A stretch of DNA of 64,000 bases from Lates calcarifer (Eukaryota; Chordata; Actinopteri; Centropomidae), in contig NC_066848.1 in the NCBI RefSeq assembly GCF_001640805.2, forward strand, positions 6,136,575-6,200,574, given 5' to 3'. Positions 29,701-38,120 of the stretch are shown piece by piece (positions within the stretch are counted from its first letter, which is position 1; each line of letters starts with the position of its first letter). The notes beneath the pieces are model-generated. The model was not told where the DNA came from and did no database searches. It worked only from the letters and a program-made list of their open reading frames with translations. Both the position numbers and the translations under genes were made by a program.

Positions 29701-31302
29701 AAGTCAACCCTTTTATGAAATCCAGTTATGACTACAGTGTTTTTTTCTTGGAATATCACTGGATCTCAAAGAAACTATACTCGTATAGTTTTTATTTATT
29801 TATTTATTTTTTAACAAACATCATGTGGTCTTCCAACATTTGAGTTCTAAGAAACAACCAGGACTCCATATTCAGAGCCTGTGCATGAGGGAGAAAAAAG
29901 TAATAGCCTGGATGTTAATCCAAATGAACACTGCAGTTTAATACCTTGGCTACACATGAGTGACCGCATCTTATAGTACGCTTGTATTGTGCTACAGTTT
30001 CATAGCAAGAGCAAGGGAGTGGTAGAAATGAAGCAGTATATAGGAAGTTTATAGGGTCATAGCTGACAAACAGGCTGTCTGTCTGAGTTATCCTCGAACA
30101 TTATAACAGGAGTACAGCATCTGAATCCAAATGATGCAGAAAATAAACACACAACATACATGAGCATGCTACTCACTTTGTTGGCTTAATAAGTGGACTG
30201 CTTCCCAAACGAAATGATGGCAGGTCTTCTGTGATTGTTCCCTTTCGGAGGAGAAACTTTTCTGTGAGATCAAATCCTGTGAAGAGGGTTACAATTTGTC
30301 ACTAAATTTAAATGGACCAATGTTGATTTATTTACGAATCAACTGTGTTCAGTTGGTACATACCTGTGATTTCCAGGGGACGATCTAAAATATCAGAAAA
30401 CCTGTGTTCCTCCACATTCAGAAGGGGACATGAACCATCTAGAGGAAAGTCACCAAGAAACTGTCTGAGCAGGGTATAGATGTTCATTCATATTTTGAAA
30501 CAATTTTGTAGTATCTAGAAAAGAAAACTATTGATTGAATCATGAATTCCTTTCCACAGTGCATTTCCTTTAATTTAAAACAAAACCTCTTTGGGACAAA
30601 TTCACATCAGGGCAGAAAATCAATTCACAGTTTTCCCATTAATCATTAAAACTTTAGTTTAAAGTTGAAAAACATCCGACAGAGACAAGACTCTGAAATG
30701 CAATTTAGAGGCAAGCCTAGATCTGCTTCAATGAAAATTAAATTGAGACTGACTTTATGAATACTAATATTCCTATAATATCTTCACAAGTCTTAAGTTT
30801 TGGTGAAACATTGCCACATTCATATAAATGGATTCTACAAATAATGATGTGGTGATCTTTACCCATAAATGTTTTGTAAAATATTTAAAATATGTGTGTA
30901 AAACATAAATACCTAGTGGTTTTAAATAGTTCTGCTTAGGATGAGTATGGACATGTTGTCACTTACATATGGATTTGGGATGTAATTCAAAGTTTTAATG
31001 AATGAACACATCAATCAATCTGCCCTCTGTCTACCTATACAGATAGGTATCTGTATGTTCTTTACCACAACATTAGATAATTCATTTTCTAAACAAAACT
31101 TATCTGCTTTATTTTGACACGAGAATATTAAAGAGAAAGGGCACAACTGGTACTTTTATGCTAAAATATTTTGATTTTTCAAAAGACAAAAAGCTGAACC
31201 ACAAACACACATACCTGTTTGTTCACCCACTGCCATTCCAAACGTGCAAGGAATGGAATTTAAAGTCCAAAGGAAAGCAGTCCATCTTAGCAAGCAAGTC
31301 AT
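1063..31302 (-). CDS. col19a1: Collagen alpha-1(XIX) chain, 5' part of gene (15 coding exons, runs off left edge)
   Basis: Secreted FACIT-family collagen of basement-membrane zones; in mammals linked to muscle, oesophageal sphincter and synapse development. Coding exons on the minus strand, in transcript order: 31302-31215, 30438-30364, 30276-30177, 25084-24961, 24845-24570, 24274-24194, 23567-23448, 22740-22678, 17704-17660, 14852-14808, 5563-5510, 3580-3545, 1835-1806, 1694-1668, 1116-1063. Phases agree at every junction and the lengths sum to 1218 nt (406 codons, no stop). Order of parts: signal peptide (about 1-22), TSPN/LamG-like domain (about 32-235), Cys-containing linker (249-288), collagen triplets from 289. 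Motifs such as VVDGGK, FDRQWHKL, YMDC and TDEKD match what I recall of human COL19A1 better than COL9A1. The human protein is about 1142 residues, so roughly two thirds is missing to the left. The lmbrd1 neighbour supports the name. Identity is by eye, without alignment. Confidence 0.93.
1117..1667 (-). other. col19a1 intron
   Basis: About 550 nt of AT-rich intron between coding exons 14 and 15. Nothing else is seen in it. Confidence 0.8.
1668..1694 (-). CDS. col19a1: col19a1 coding exon 14: collagen triplets (27 nt)
   Basis: 27 nt, three triplets (GPRGDKGEK), phase 0, donor AAG|GTAACA. The acceptor (CACCTTAAG) has a weak pyrimidine tract. It includes an RGD that could be an integrin-type motif, although RGD is common in collagens. 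It is separated from the previous exon by only about 111 nt. Confidence 0.82.
1806..1835 (-). CDS. col19a1: col19a1 coding exon 13: triplet interruption with a cysteine (30 nt)
   Basis: 30 nt encoding ADNECLKGDQ, phase 0, acceptor TTTCCAG, donor CAG|GTACTT. The end resembles human ENGLKGD, but a Cys (TGT) stands where human has Gly. The Gly-X-Y register is broken from the previous LP to the next Gly. Human collagen XIX also has an interruption near here (DPALAG). The exon is tiny and could be misassigned, but skipping it is not needed for frame, and its two splice sites and the LKGD match favour it. Confidence 0.68.
1836..3544 (-). other. col19a1 intron
   Basis: Intron between coding exons 12 and 13. 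Overlapping short open frames on both strands at 1986-2759 have no domain or splice support. Nothing else is recognised. Confidence 0.75.
3545..3580 (-). CDS. col19a1: col19a1 coding exon 12: collagen triplets (36 nt)
   Basis: 36 nt, four triplets (GDVGKPGAPGLP), phase 0, acceptor TTCACAG, donor CCT|GTAAGT. Short, but both splice sites are strong and the frame is preserved. Confidence 0.88.
3581..5509 (-). other. col19a1 intron
   Basis: Intron between coding exons 11 and 12. It has short A-rich and T-rich tracts (for example around 4127-4140) and no gene or identifiable mobile element. Confidence 0.75.
5510..5563 (-). CDS. col19a1: col19a1 coding exon 11: collagen triplets (54 nt)
   Basis: 54 nt, six triplets (GLKGDPGPVGPVGPKGNK), phase 0, with acceptor TTCCAG and donor AAA|GTGAGT. 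It follows a 9.2 kb intron, the longest col19a1 intron in the window. Confidence 0.92.
7658..7672. repeat. Homopolymer T15
   Basis: Fifteen consecutive T within the intron. It could be the A-tail of a decayed minus-strand retroposed element, but no element body is recognisable next to it. Confidence 0.8.
8363..8416. repeat. Perfect 25-bp inverted repeat with 4-nt loop
   Basis: The left arm (8363-8387) starts TTTACTAGCC and ends TGTTTGGC. The right arm (8392-8416) is its exact reverse complement. The spacer is TACT. Each arm contains AACATGTT, which also occurs just upstream at 8354-8361. It would fold to a very stable hairpin in RNA or a cruciform in DNA. It could be a palindromic MITE remnant or the product of a local inverted duplication. 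Confidence 0.92.
8721..8774. repeat. AAAG/GAAA tetranucleotide microsatellite
   Basis: About 13.5 pure copies of a tetranucleotide (AAGA), 54 nt, probably length-polymorphic. It creates a spurious minus-strand frame rich in Leu, Ser and Phe. Confidence 0.97.
11421..11459. repeat. 9-bp tandem repeat, unit TTTGCACAA
   Basis: Four perfect head-to-tail copies followed by a partial copy, with a diverged partial copy upstream (GACAA). Each unit contains TTGCACAA, close to the palindromic C/EBP-type site TTGCGCAA. The array may be only a slippage minisatellite. Confidence 0.93.
14808..14852 (-). CDS. col19a1: col19a1 coding exon 10: collagen triplets (45 nt)
   Basis: 45 nt, five triplets (GELGSEGQKGIDGEK), phase 0, between TTGCAG and AAG|GTAAGT. 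It resembles the human GEQGFEGSKGETGEK exon in length and charge pattern. Confidence 0.92.
14853..17659 (-). other. col19a1 intron
   Basis: Intron between coding exons 9 and 10. It contains a small 11-bp inverted repeat at 17594-17621. No exon or element body is recognised. Confidence 0.75.
17594..17621. repeat. 11-bp perfect inverted repeat
   Basis: CTTTAAGAGCA (17594-17604) and its reverse complement (17611-17621) around a 6-nt spacer. It lies 39 nt downstream of coding exon 9 on the transcribed (minus) strand, so it would form a hairpin just inside the following intron. Confidence 0.85.
17660..17704 (-). CDS. col19a1: col19a1 coding exon 9: collagen triplets (45 nt)
   Basis: 45 nt, five Gly-X-Y triplets (GDRGEAGPSGNPGHK), phase 0. 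A 45-nt collagen exon starting with a Gly codon is a standard collagen exon unit. The acceptor is TCGCAG and the donor AAG|GTAGGC. Confidence 0.92.
17705..22677 (-). other. col19a1 intron, 5.0 kb
   Basis: Intron between coding exons 8 and 9. A stretch at 17826-17900 weakly resembles a tRNA-derived SINE head (ACACAGTGGCTCAGCAG) but lacks a clear box B. A short direct repeat of about 14 nt occurs at 20336-20361. No gene is seen. Confidence 0.7.
22678..22740 (-). CDS. col19a1: col19a1 coding exon 8: first collagen triplets
   Basis: 63 nt, seven uninterrupted Gly-X-Y triplets, starting GDAGLPGVVGLPGQKGDKGD. Phase 0, between TACAG and AAG|GTAAAG. It matches the human GEAGLPGAPGSPGQKG start of the first helix. 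The KGD/KGDK stretch is typical of the charged helix ends. Confidence 0.93.
22741..23447 (-). other. col19a1 intron
   Basis: About 0.7 kb AT-rich intron separating the linker exon from the first collagen exon. Nothing further is seen. Confidence 0.8.
23448..23567 (-). CDS. col19a1: col19a1 coding exon 7: linker before the triple helix
   Basis: 120 nt, 40 codons, phase 0. It starts CEAKKTFNGTSPPLV and ends DRCHCPAEK. The leading Cys and the CxC near the end correspond to the human KCPEQ and QCQC cysteines that precede the first collagenous segment. NGT is a possible N-glycosylation site. Confidence 0.9.
23568..24193 (-). other. col19a1 intron
   Basis: About 0.6 kb intron between coding exons 6 and 7. 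No other feature is seen. Confidence 0.8.
24194..24274 (-). CDS. col19a1: col19a1 coding exon 6: end of TSPN domain
   Basis: 81 nt, 27 codons, phase 0. It encodes IELRQILIYCDPYMAEMENC followed by CELLEPK. The IYC and the adjacent CC pair match the cysteines that end the TSPN domain in human collagen XIX (IYC, TCCE). The donor is AAAG|GTAAGA. Confidence 0.93.
24570..24845 (-). CDS. col19a1: col19a1 coding exon 5: TSPN domain core (largest exon)
   Basis: 276 nt, 92 codons, phase 0 on both sides, between CCACAG and GAT|GTATGT. It starts VSVVVDGGKRVVEF and contains FDRQWHKLSISVQ, IYMDCKLIERR, TDEKDSFDPSGRT and EDGRPVD. These are the signature strands of the collagen XIX TSPN domain and the strongest evidence for the gene name. 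The YMDC cysteine is retained. Confidence 0.95.
24961..25084 (-). CDS. col19a1: col19a1 coding exon 4: TSPN domain
   Basis: 124 nt, phase 2 to phase 0. It contains LIFPNGISSEYSLVTIFRVR and then KKDRWYLWQIFDQSGGSQ, the conserved FPxGxxxEYS, FRVRR and RWxLWQ core of the TSPN/LamG fold. An internal GTAAGA after TTCCGG looks like a donor, but family conservation of the VRR that it encodes shows that the exon reads through to CAG|GTGGGC. Confidence 0.92.
28937..28962. repeat. 11-bp perfect inverted repeat
   Basis: CAATGACACTG (28937-28947), spacer TCAG, then the exact reverse complement (28952-28962). It is short, but perfect and close to a complex, possibly regulatory intronic patch. Confidence 0.85.
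29789..29811. repeat. TTTA microsatellite
   Basis: About five copies of TTTA ending in a T run. Confidence 0.9.
30177..30276 (-). CDS. col19a1: col19a1 coding exon 3: TSPN domain, first strands
   Basis: 100 nt between CACAG and AA|GTGAGT; entered in phase 1, left in phase 2. It begins GFDLTEKFLLRKG and ends RLGSSPLIKPT. The GFDL and RLGS motifs match the human GFDL and KLGS positions. The two cysteines I recall in the equivalent human exon (FCESDKTC) are absent here: the matching stretch reads TITEDLPS. Confidence 0.88.
30364..30438 (-). CDS. col19a1: col19a1 coding exon 2: start of mature chain
   Basis: 75 nt, entered in phase 1 and left in phase 1, between CTCTAG and ACAG|GTATGT. It encodes DGSCPLLNVEEHRFSDILDR followed by PLEIT. 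The SCP motif corresponds to the ESCP just after the signal peptide in human collagen XIX, the first cysteine of the TSPN region. Confidence 0.88.
30439..31214 (-). other. col19a1 intron
   Basis: About 0.8 kb intron after the signal-peptide exon. It includes a small inverted repeat near 31036-31053 (TACCTAT/ATAGGTA). Nothing else is seen. Confidence 0.78.
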
Positions 31303-31336
31303 GGTTCTGACACTAGAAAGCAGTTCACTTGAAAAC
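31215..31336 (-). CDS. col19a1: col19a1 coding exon 1: short 5' UTR, start codon and signal peptide
   Basis: The start ATG is at 31302-31300 with A at -3 (AACCATGA); no other ATG lies between it and the probable acceptor (CACCCAG) that sets the exon start at 31336. The coding part is 88 nt, 29 codons plus one base. It begins MTCLLRWTAFLWTL and continues to a small-residue region (CTFGMAVG) where signal peptidase could cut. The hydrophobic core is short but acceptable. The donor is ACAG|GTATGT. Start choice rests on this leader and on the in-frame join to the SCP-containing next exon. The acceptor assignment is the least certain part. Confidence 0.8.
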
Positions 31337-33440
31337 CTGGGTGCAAACAGAATATTTTTTATTTTACAATTCAGATATATTCAATCTTAATATTTGGTAA
31401 AACTGAAGAAATGAATGAAAAACATGCCTTACTCTAAATTTTGCTTAAATAGCTTTCAGCATGCCCTTGCCAACAAAGGCAGAACTAATAGACAGAACAG
31501 AAGCTACAAACAAACAATGTTGCTCCACTGATTTGAATTATAAACATGTTATTCTGCTGGGTGCAACAGCAACTTTAGCCTAAGTTGGATTTATTCAGCT
31601 AGCCTAGCACTGAAACAAACTGGTGCCTGTCTAATTGTTACACAAACTAGGATAGATAAAGCTTAGAAAGTTTAATTCCTGTATATGTGGTTATAATCAT
31701 ATTTCACAGTGCTCTGTCAATTGTCTTCAAATCTGGTCTTTTCATTTTTAGGAGCATGTACTCAAAAATATGTGCAAGTTGTATTATTCTGAAATTTCAT
31801 TTTGACTGTAAACTATACTCCACACTCATTCCCACTCACTACTCCCTAAAGTCTACTTTTGTATTTATGTAAAGTCACTCAACAAGAGAATGCACTTCTG
31901 AGTCCTTCATTCATTAGTTTCATGAACACCTGCCATAAGGTGATGAATGGAGAAATCTATACTGCAGCTAAATCATTATACTCTAAGCTCTGTTTATGTT
32001 AAGATTCCAAGTGTTAAATAGCAAGCCAAGCTGAATCTTGTTCTCCATAGACAGTTTATAATTCATTAGGTCTTTATGTCATCACCACAAATTAGCTATG
32101 GGACTGTGCCAGTGCACTTTAACTGTGCAGAATATGGTCTACAACAACAAGATAAAGACAACACAGTGGGAAGATATTACTTTGTCTGATGTTGATCTAA
32201 ATGCACAATCTTACATGTAAACTGATACAACAAATTTGCAAGTTTAAGCAGTCTTCATTCAATATTATCCCTAATTAAGTATGTTTACTATATTTACATG
32301 ATTGCTAGGTCCTCATGTGTTGCTTTGCCTGTTTGTAGTCATAATGCCAAAGCCTTGATCTTTGTTTCTGTAAATCTCTATTAACACTCTGGTGTGCTTT
32401 GATGTGTAAGCTGTCAGCAGTGTCTTGGTCAAGGACGTCAAATGCAAGTCTCAAACCTGGAAACCTCCAGTTACAAGTAAGTCTCTTAAGCCATTTGACT
32501 GCACTGCCAAAGCAAATCTTTGGCATTAATCTCATGCCATTGCAAAGAAGGCAAGGATTTTTTTAGGGTAGAGTAATCCTGTATGGTACGAATCTGTTCT
32601 AAAGTACAGTCAAAAAATATCAAACCGCACACTTTCAGTAACTTCTGGAACACTTTGCCTGCAGAAACGGTACACTCCTGAACTTAAAAGAAAAAGAAAA
32701 AAAACTTTCAAGAACTTGAAAAAGAGAAAATAAGCTCAATATGACCCAACAAACAGCTTCATACATTGTAAGAGTGACACTTCATATGTAAATATGCAAA
32801 TATGAAAAATTGATGTGTTGATTAATTAATTAACACATTTGTAAATTCCCTGTTTGTTAACTCGACAGAAAATAACAGTGTAGCATTGTAATCCTTCCCT
32901 CCTGCTGTACATTCATCTATATCCACTGGGGAAGACACTGTTGAAGACAGAGCTCGGACTGAACTTGACCTCTAAAGACCATAATACAGCCACAACATAT
33001 TAGGTTAATTTATATGCACAGTCTCATACAGTGTGACAGTACTTTTTCATGATGCTTTCCATCTTTAACTGCCTCAAATTAATTTTGCCCCAATAATTAA
33101 TTCCCATCCATGCTGCAAGCATTTGTGCCTTCTCCCACTGGATCATAAAGTTTTGCATGCAGGCCTACAGTATCATGGCGCTTGCAGATGAAGTGACCAT
33201 GCCACTTACAACTACAACCATGCATGGGCCGTAGATAAGTAGCACTACAGAGGTATCACATTCCTTGTCAGTGTGAAGGCGTAATGGTATTCCCATCATT
33301 TCTGGAAAAGCACGCAGTACATGCAGCTCTAATGCCGAACCCTGCAGTCACAGTTATTCTACATCTTTACATGGCTGATTCTTATTATTGGGGACTCTGT
33401 AAGCCTTAAATTGATACTTTAAACCCACACGTTAATTTAC
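31337..33440 (-). other. Probable col19a1 5' UTR intron
   Basis: Lies between the candidate first exon (donor at 33441) and the start-codon exon. It is AT-rich, with no coding feature seen. The assignment depends on the first-exon prediction. Confidence 0.45.
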
Positions 33441-33620
33441 CTTATTTAATTTGGTAGACGCTGCCGCACCATCTGCTGTAAACCTGCATCAATTGAATTC
33501 TTAGTGTATTTATTTTTGTAGGTTATTACCACACACATCTCACAGCTTGAGAAAGGAACAGACACAACGCAGAGTTCCTATCTTCTGCCTCTCCATCTTT
33601 CATTCAGGCACTTTCGGTCA
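33441..33620 (-). other. col19a1: Candidate col19a1 non-coding first exon
   Basis: It starts about 25-30 nt downstream of a TATA-like box and ends at AAATAAG|GTAAAT (last exon base 33441), a reasonable donor. It contains an upstream ATG opening an 18-codon frame (MERQKIGTL, stopping at a TGA) that could damp translation. The 5' end is estimated from the TATA position. A competing first exon ends at 34035. Confidence 0.35.
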
Positions 33621-33642
33621 TACCAATAACTTCACTGTAACA

Positions 33643-33688
33643 CTTAAATATTCAAAGAAGCGTGTTTCTCTGCGCGGCAGCTGATTGG
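33643..33688 (-). promoter_or_regulatory. Candidate col19a1 core promoter: CCAAT box plus TATA-like element
   Basis: On the minus strand, CCAAT (33688-33684) is directly followed by CAGCTG, an E-box. TATTTAAG (33650-33643) lies about 34 nt further downstream. This order and spacing fit a focused RNA polymerase II promoter starting near 33620. The E-box would fit the muscle expression known for collagen XIX in mammals. Inferred from motifs only. Confidence 0.4.
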
Positions 33689-34034
33689 CTGGTTTTATTT
33701 TTTAATAATTACCGAATGTAGCGCTTCATATTCTTTCAGTGTCCGGCACATTTCGGTCTTTGCTGTTAACAAGTGATGTAATACGGTACATGTTTACTGC
33801 TGCAGAGCCTTAATAAATCAGAAATAACCTGTTCATAAAGCATGTGCCCCGGTAAGGAGACAAGTTAGAGAGATTAAGCCATGCGTAAAAAAACAGAAGA
33901 CTTCAATGCCAAGCGCCAAAAGGTGCAAAAGATGTCCGTTATAAAGGGATTTTCAGGAGGTTAACGCGCTGATATTTACATTAAACCGTTTTTTAATATT
34001 TACTGTGAAATTAATTTGGTCTGTCAGTACTTAC

Positions 34035-34335
34035 AGCTGCTGAGAAAGTTTCCTCTAAGGCAAAAACAAACAAAAAGCGGCGAAAAAAGCATAATCCATG
34101 TGTGATTACGATCAGTCCGATTCCGGATTCCAGGACTTGGAAATAAAAGTCACAGTGGGATCGCCTGCTAGATCGCGGTCCTTATTAGCTGCACTGAGTG
34201 GCCCTCCCACTCTGTCATTATTACTGAAATGCACTGACAGAGACTTCAGCAAACAAGAGGAACACACGCTGAAAGCTTTCTTATTAGGGGAAATAAATGC
34301 CCAACGACAGTTCAAACAAACTCTTTTCTTTAACA
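34035..34335 (-). other. Alternative candidate minus-strand first exon
   Basis: A strong minus-strand donor (AGCAGCT|GTAAGT, last exon base 34035) ends a block that is richer in CpG and more complex than its surroundings (about 34060-34340). It could be an alternative col19a1 5' exon or a conserved element. The 5' boundary is a guess. A plus-strand 85-codon frame through the same block shows no family resemblance. Confidence 0.3.
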
Positions 34336-35933
34336 GAGCCAGGTGCGGGAATTAAACACCGTTTGATGTATTATCATGTTATCAAATTTTCTGAATAGAA
34401 GGCCTAATGTATATGGATTTGCCTCACTTTAAAGTGGCTTAATGTGTGTTATTACCAGTAAGAGCTGTCAAGTCAAACTGAAAAGTCAATATCGGAACAA
34501 AACGAAGAAGTCTTCACACATTTTCATCTTGATACAAGTCTTACCTGCCTATTCATCACATTCTACCCTGTTGAAAAGAAATTAAACATGCATTATGGAC
34601 AGAATGGGCTGAAGACGATCCGACATAATAAAATGACAGCTTTCAGCTGTAACGGCAGGCCTAGTGCTACAGCAACATTCCCCATGCTCATACTATTTTA
34701 GTCAGAACACGCAAATGCCATGTTGCAATACTATACTGCTATATGGAAGGCAACAACTTCTACATTCACTGTACTGTTCACTGTGCAAGTGTTAACCAGA
34801 GTTTCAAACACAGGTAGTTTAGTAGTCTTATAGGTGTACTGTTTTATAGGCTGTTAATTCATCCTTGATTCATAACCCACTGAGGGTCTGCTCAGGTTGA
34901 AAATGTGTTTGACAGTGTTTTTACAGGCCACATCCATACTGTTTTATTACTGTGTATTTAAAAATAAAGATGTTAGTGAAAACTAAATAAAGGTTTAAGC
35001 ACGGGTACTCTGTCCACTTACAGTGAGTTTTTGTTAAAACAGCACACCAACAGTTCAAGACACCCACTCCATAGAAACAGGTGTTCAGGCTCCACAGACA
35101 AAACTGTTTAGACAGATGACTTTAAAGCACCCTCCCCTTCAAGACAGGACACACACACACAAAGACATACTCTTCAGAAGTGTGATGGCAGAAACAAAGA
35201 GAAAATGGTTAAAAGAACATGTGATGATTCAAATGAAGCAGATTTCTTTGTTGAGCACTGTACAAACAAGGATTTTTACTTTAGAGCATTCTTTAAGACT
35301 TCTATATAATCCTTTGTTTGGTTCTGAGTGAAGACTAAAGTACCTTAACCGCTGGCCGCTGATTATTTGCTGCCTTTATCACAGTTATCATAGGAAAAAT
35401 TACATTTTAAATAAATGGATTTTCTGTTACTGGAATTCCCTAGTTTTATGTAAATTTTAAAAAGTTATTACTGTGGACAAAAGATTCTCTGTGTGTGGTG
35501 TGGTGTTGTGAGTGTTTTAATTCAAATATTCTAAACATCCATTTCAAGCAAACAGACTGCCTTTTCAGCTGCTACTATTGTGATGTTAATTTTAAGACTA
35601 GATGACGTATTTATTTCTACTCAGTCCAAGAATCTATATCAGTTCCACTGTTCTCTGGATTGTAGATTCATGCCCTCAGTATTGGCTGTCATTTTATTAG
35701 CAGTTAAGGAGTGCGTTTTATGACCAACAATGGATCCATAACAAAGTTATGCACAGACAGTTAAAGGTACAAGTTCTGCACTTGACAAAAAATGACACCT
35801 CTCCATCTGCAACCATATTCTCATACATCCCATGAGGAAATTCTTTAACCTGACATGTAAGGAGGGAATTCCATCTTCCCCTCAAGATGGCATCTATTAC
35901 ACTTACCATTTCCTCTATACAAAACACTTTAAA

Positions 35934-36160
35934 TCAAAACAGTTCACCGTGAGGTTTGTGGATTGTTAATTTTCAAAAGACACAATGTCTCAGTTTTCCA
36001 TGAAATACATTTTTCTTCACCTCTATTGTATTGGGGTGGCACACGGAAGTCTCAGCGGTTGATAACTTCATACCATTGCAAATAAAAAAAGTATCTGGTT
36101 CAGTGCCACTAGGAAAATGTTTTTTTGTGTGATTTGGGTGAAGTGACCCTTTAAGGTTAG
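35934..36160 (+). mobile_element. Dispersed repeat, copy A (non-autonomous element relic)
   Basis: It begins about AACAGTTCACCGTGAGG and ends GGTGAAGTGACCCTTTAAGG. Its first half aligns by eye with copy B at 37365-37530 (shared TGTGGATT, CACCTC, GTAT..G..GTTGG-like and TCTCAGC blocks in the same order). The closing CCCTTTAA is an ending I associate with common teleost non-autonomous DNA elements. No coding capacity. The family is not named. Confidence 0.5.
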
Positions 36161-36182
36161 GGTAAAATTGGGGCCATGGTGA

Positions 36183-36300
36183 AATAATGAAAATGGCATG
36201 GTGCCTTAATGGCTCAACAGGCTACAACACATATACAGAGTTTACATCAGGGCATTTAAGGTTTCTGCCATAAGATAAATTTTCTGCCTTCTCATATCCA
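36183..36300 (+). mobile_element. tRNA-SINE-like fragment
   Basis: ATGGCATGGTGCCTTAATGG followed by a GGCTACAACACATA-like segment resembles the tRNA-related head of a SINE common in spiny-rayed fish. It is heavily diverged, with no intact box B. Recognised from memory of the pattern only. Confidence 0.33.
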
Positions 36301-37364
36301 GTGTGTGAAGATATTATGTACTGCACCGTAAAAAGCATCTGTCACTTACTAGTCAAGGCTGATATAGAACTATGCTGAGTTTCAATCAAATGGTGCAACT
36401 TGATAAAAGCAGAACTTCAATTAGTGAATTCAAATAACAGCTTTTTATAATGAGAAAGTAATATAATCTATAGATACTAACACTGAAAGCTAATTTTAAG
36501 CTTTCACAAACATATAAAGAAGGCCAGGTGTGGACTGCATCTTTTACAGCCTGAGATTACGATCAGTGCATCACCTGAAATTATGCGCCTTTGCTGTCAC
36601 TAAATAGATAGAGTGTGTCACGGCATAAAACAGGTGACAAATGCAGCCCACCAATTGCTGCTTCAAGGTAAATGTTCCAAGCACACAAGAGTGACATCTT
36701 ATAAACACCAAGGTCCCCAGAGCTGACAGGAGGCACAAAAATATCCTTGTGATTACTGTTTTTTGAGAAATACTCTGTGAACATTCTTATATAGGAATTA
36801 ACATCACTCAGAAAAAGGTCATTTACACAAACAGGGGAATTAAACTGTAATGTAATGTAACTGTTTAGCCTTTTCTGACTCTCATTCACTTGCACAGCAT
36901 GAACTGAAATATGAGTTACTCTCTCAAAAATTATTTTACCAATAACTTTTAATAAAAAAAAAAAAGGAATTAGTTTTCAGCTGAACAACAGCAGTTATTT
37001 AGGTAATGTCTGGATTCCTGACTGAAGATCATTATTAGTATGACAAACATTACACAAACCTTTAATTTCTGAGAATGAAATCAATGTATTTTTTAAATTA
37101 ATATCCACACTTTCTTGGTTTGAACATTGTTCTCTACTCACAGTGTTGTGAAAGGCGTTGCTGTTGCTTAGTTGCTGCTACCCAGGAAAAGACAGACTAT
37201 GGGTTTCATGTGCCAAACCTGTATGAAAAAGGGTGAAATTCCATCATTTGTTAGCTTGAATTTCAGTGTAGTGTTCAGCTTGTACTATCCAGTTAAATCC
37301 TCACTAAATCACACTGTCAAAGATTTTCAGGAGCAATACTTTAGCAGTTCTAATGAAAGCTGTT

Positions 37365-37530
37365 CACAGTGTGGTCTGTGGATTATCCAGAATAACCAGG
37401 TTATTGTTTCTGAAAAGACATTGCTGCTGATTTTTAAAACGTGTGAACAACTCAAATTAAATTTTTCCCATTTGACCTCCACAGTATAGAGTTGGGGATA
37501 GAAATCTCAGCAGCTTCCCAAGATGTCTTT
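37365..37530 (+). mobile_element. Dispersed repeat, copy B
   Basis: Related by eye to copy A: GTTCACAGTGTGGTCTGTGG, then GTTTCTGAAAAGACAT, TGACCTCCACAGTAT and AAATCTCAGCAG, matching copy A blocks in order. It is truncated at the right relative to copy A. A plus-strand open frame across it (37172-37489) is incidental. Confidence 0.5.
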
Positions 37531-37989
37531 TTTCCATTTCATAGCATTAAAAATTGAATACTTTTGAATTTTAAATGTTATTGGACTAAGTAAGCAACTG
37601 TAAGCCTGGCCATCACTTGACCTCTACTACTTTTTTATGTAGGTTACATTTTTACATGATTCCTTCACATGATATAACTCAATTTAATATTTGATGAATC
37701 TGAGGCATAAAATAATTGCATAAATAAATAGTGCAGGCAACATAACCAACATTACATACAAGGACTGGAGGGTTTTGTTTTTTAGATGATGGAATACAGA
37801 AATATAATGTAAACCAAAGGTCAGAAATTAATTGTGTCATTTAAAACTCGTAAATTAGTTTTTAAGAGCAGATTTTTCTAAATTTTCTCTGATGGGAGAG
37901 GTATGCCTCTAGACATTTATTGCATTTATGGGGAACTGCCCTTTGAAACATTATTTTCATGACATTTCAGGTTTAATAGACAATTCACA

Positions 37990-38120
37990 CTTGACAATGA
38001 AAAGTCAGATAACAAGGGAGACAGGGGGTTGTGGCAAGCAACAGATGGTCATGCTGATTCTGACCCCGAGACATTACATTTACATGTTTGGCGCCCTCCT
38101 GACGTGACTCGAAAAATATT
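37990..38120 (-). mobile_element. tRNA-SINE-like fragment, opposite orientation
   Basis: Read on the minus strand it has a box-B-like GGTCAGAATC (38065-38056), preceded in that direction by a GGGCGCCA-like head. The plus strand shows a GACAATGAAAAGTCAG and GGGAGACAGGGGG body typical of the same SINE group. It is degenerate and inactive. Confidence 0.38.

Larger units (their letters stand above)
25085..30176 (-). other. col19a1 intron, 5.1 kb, with possible conserved patches
   Basis: Intron between coding exons 3 and 4. Segments at about 28640-28980 and 29600-29740 are less AT-rich and more complex than their surroundings and look like possible conserved non-coding elements. It also holds an 11-bp inverted repeat (28937-28962) and a TTTA microsatellite (29789-29811). 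No exon was found. Confidence 0.7.
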
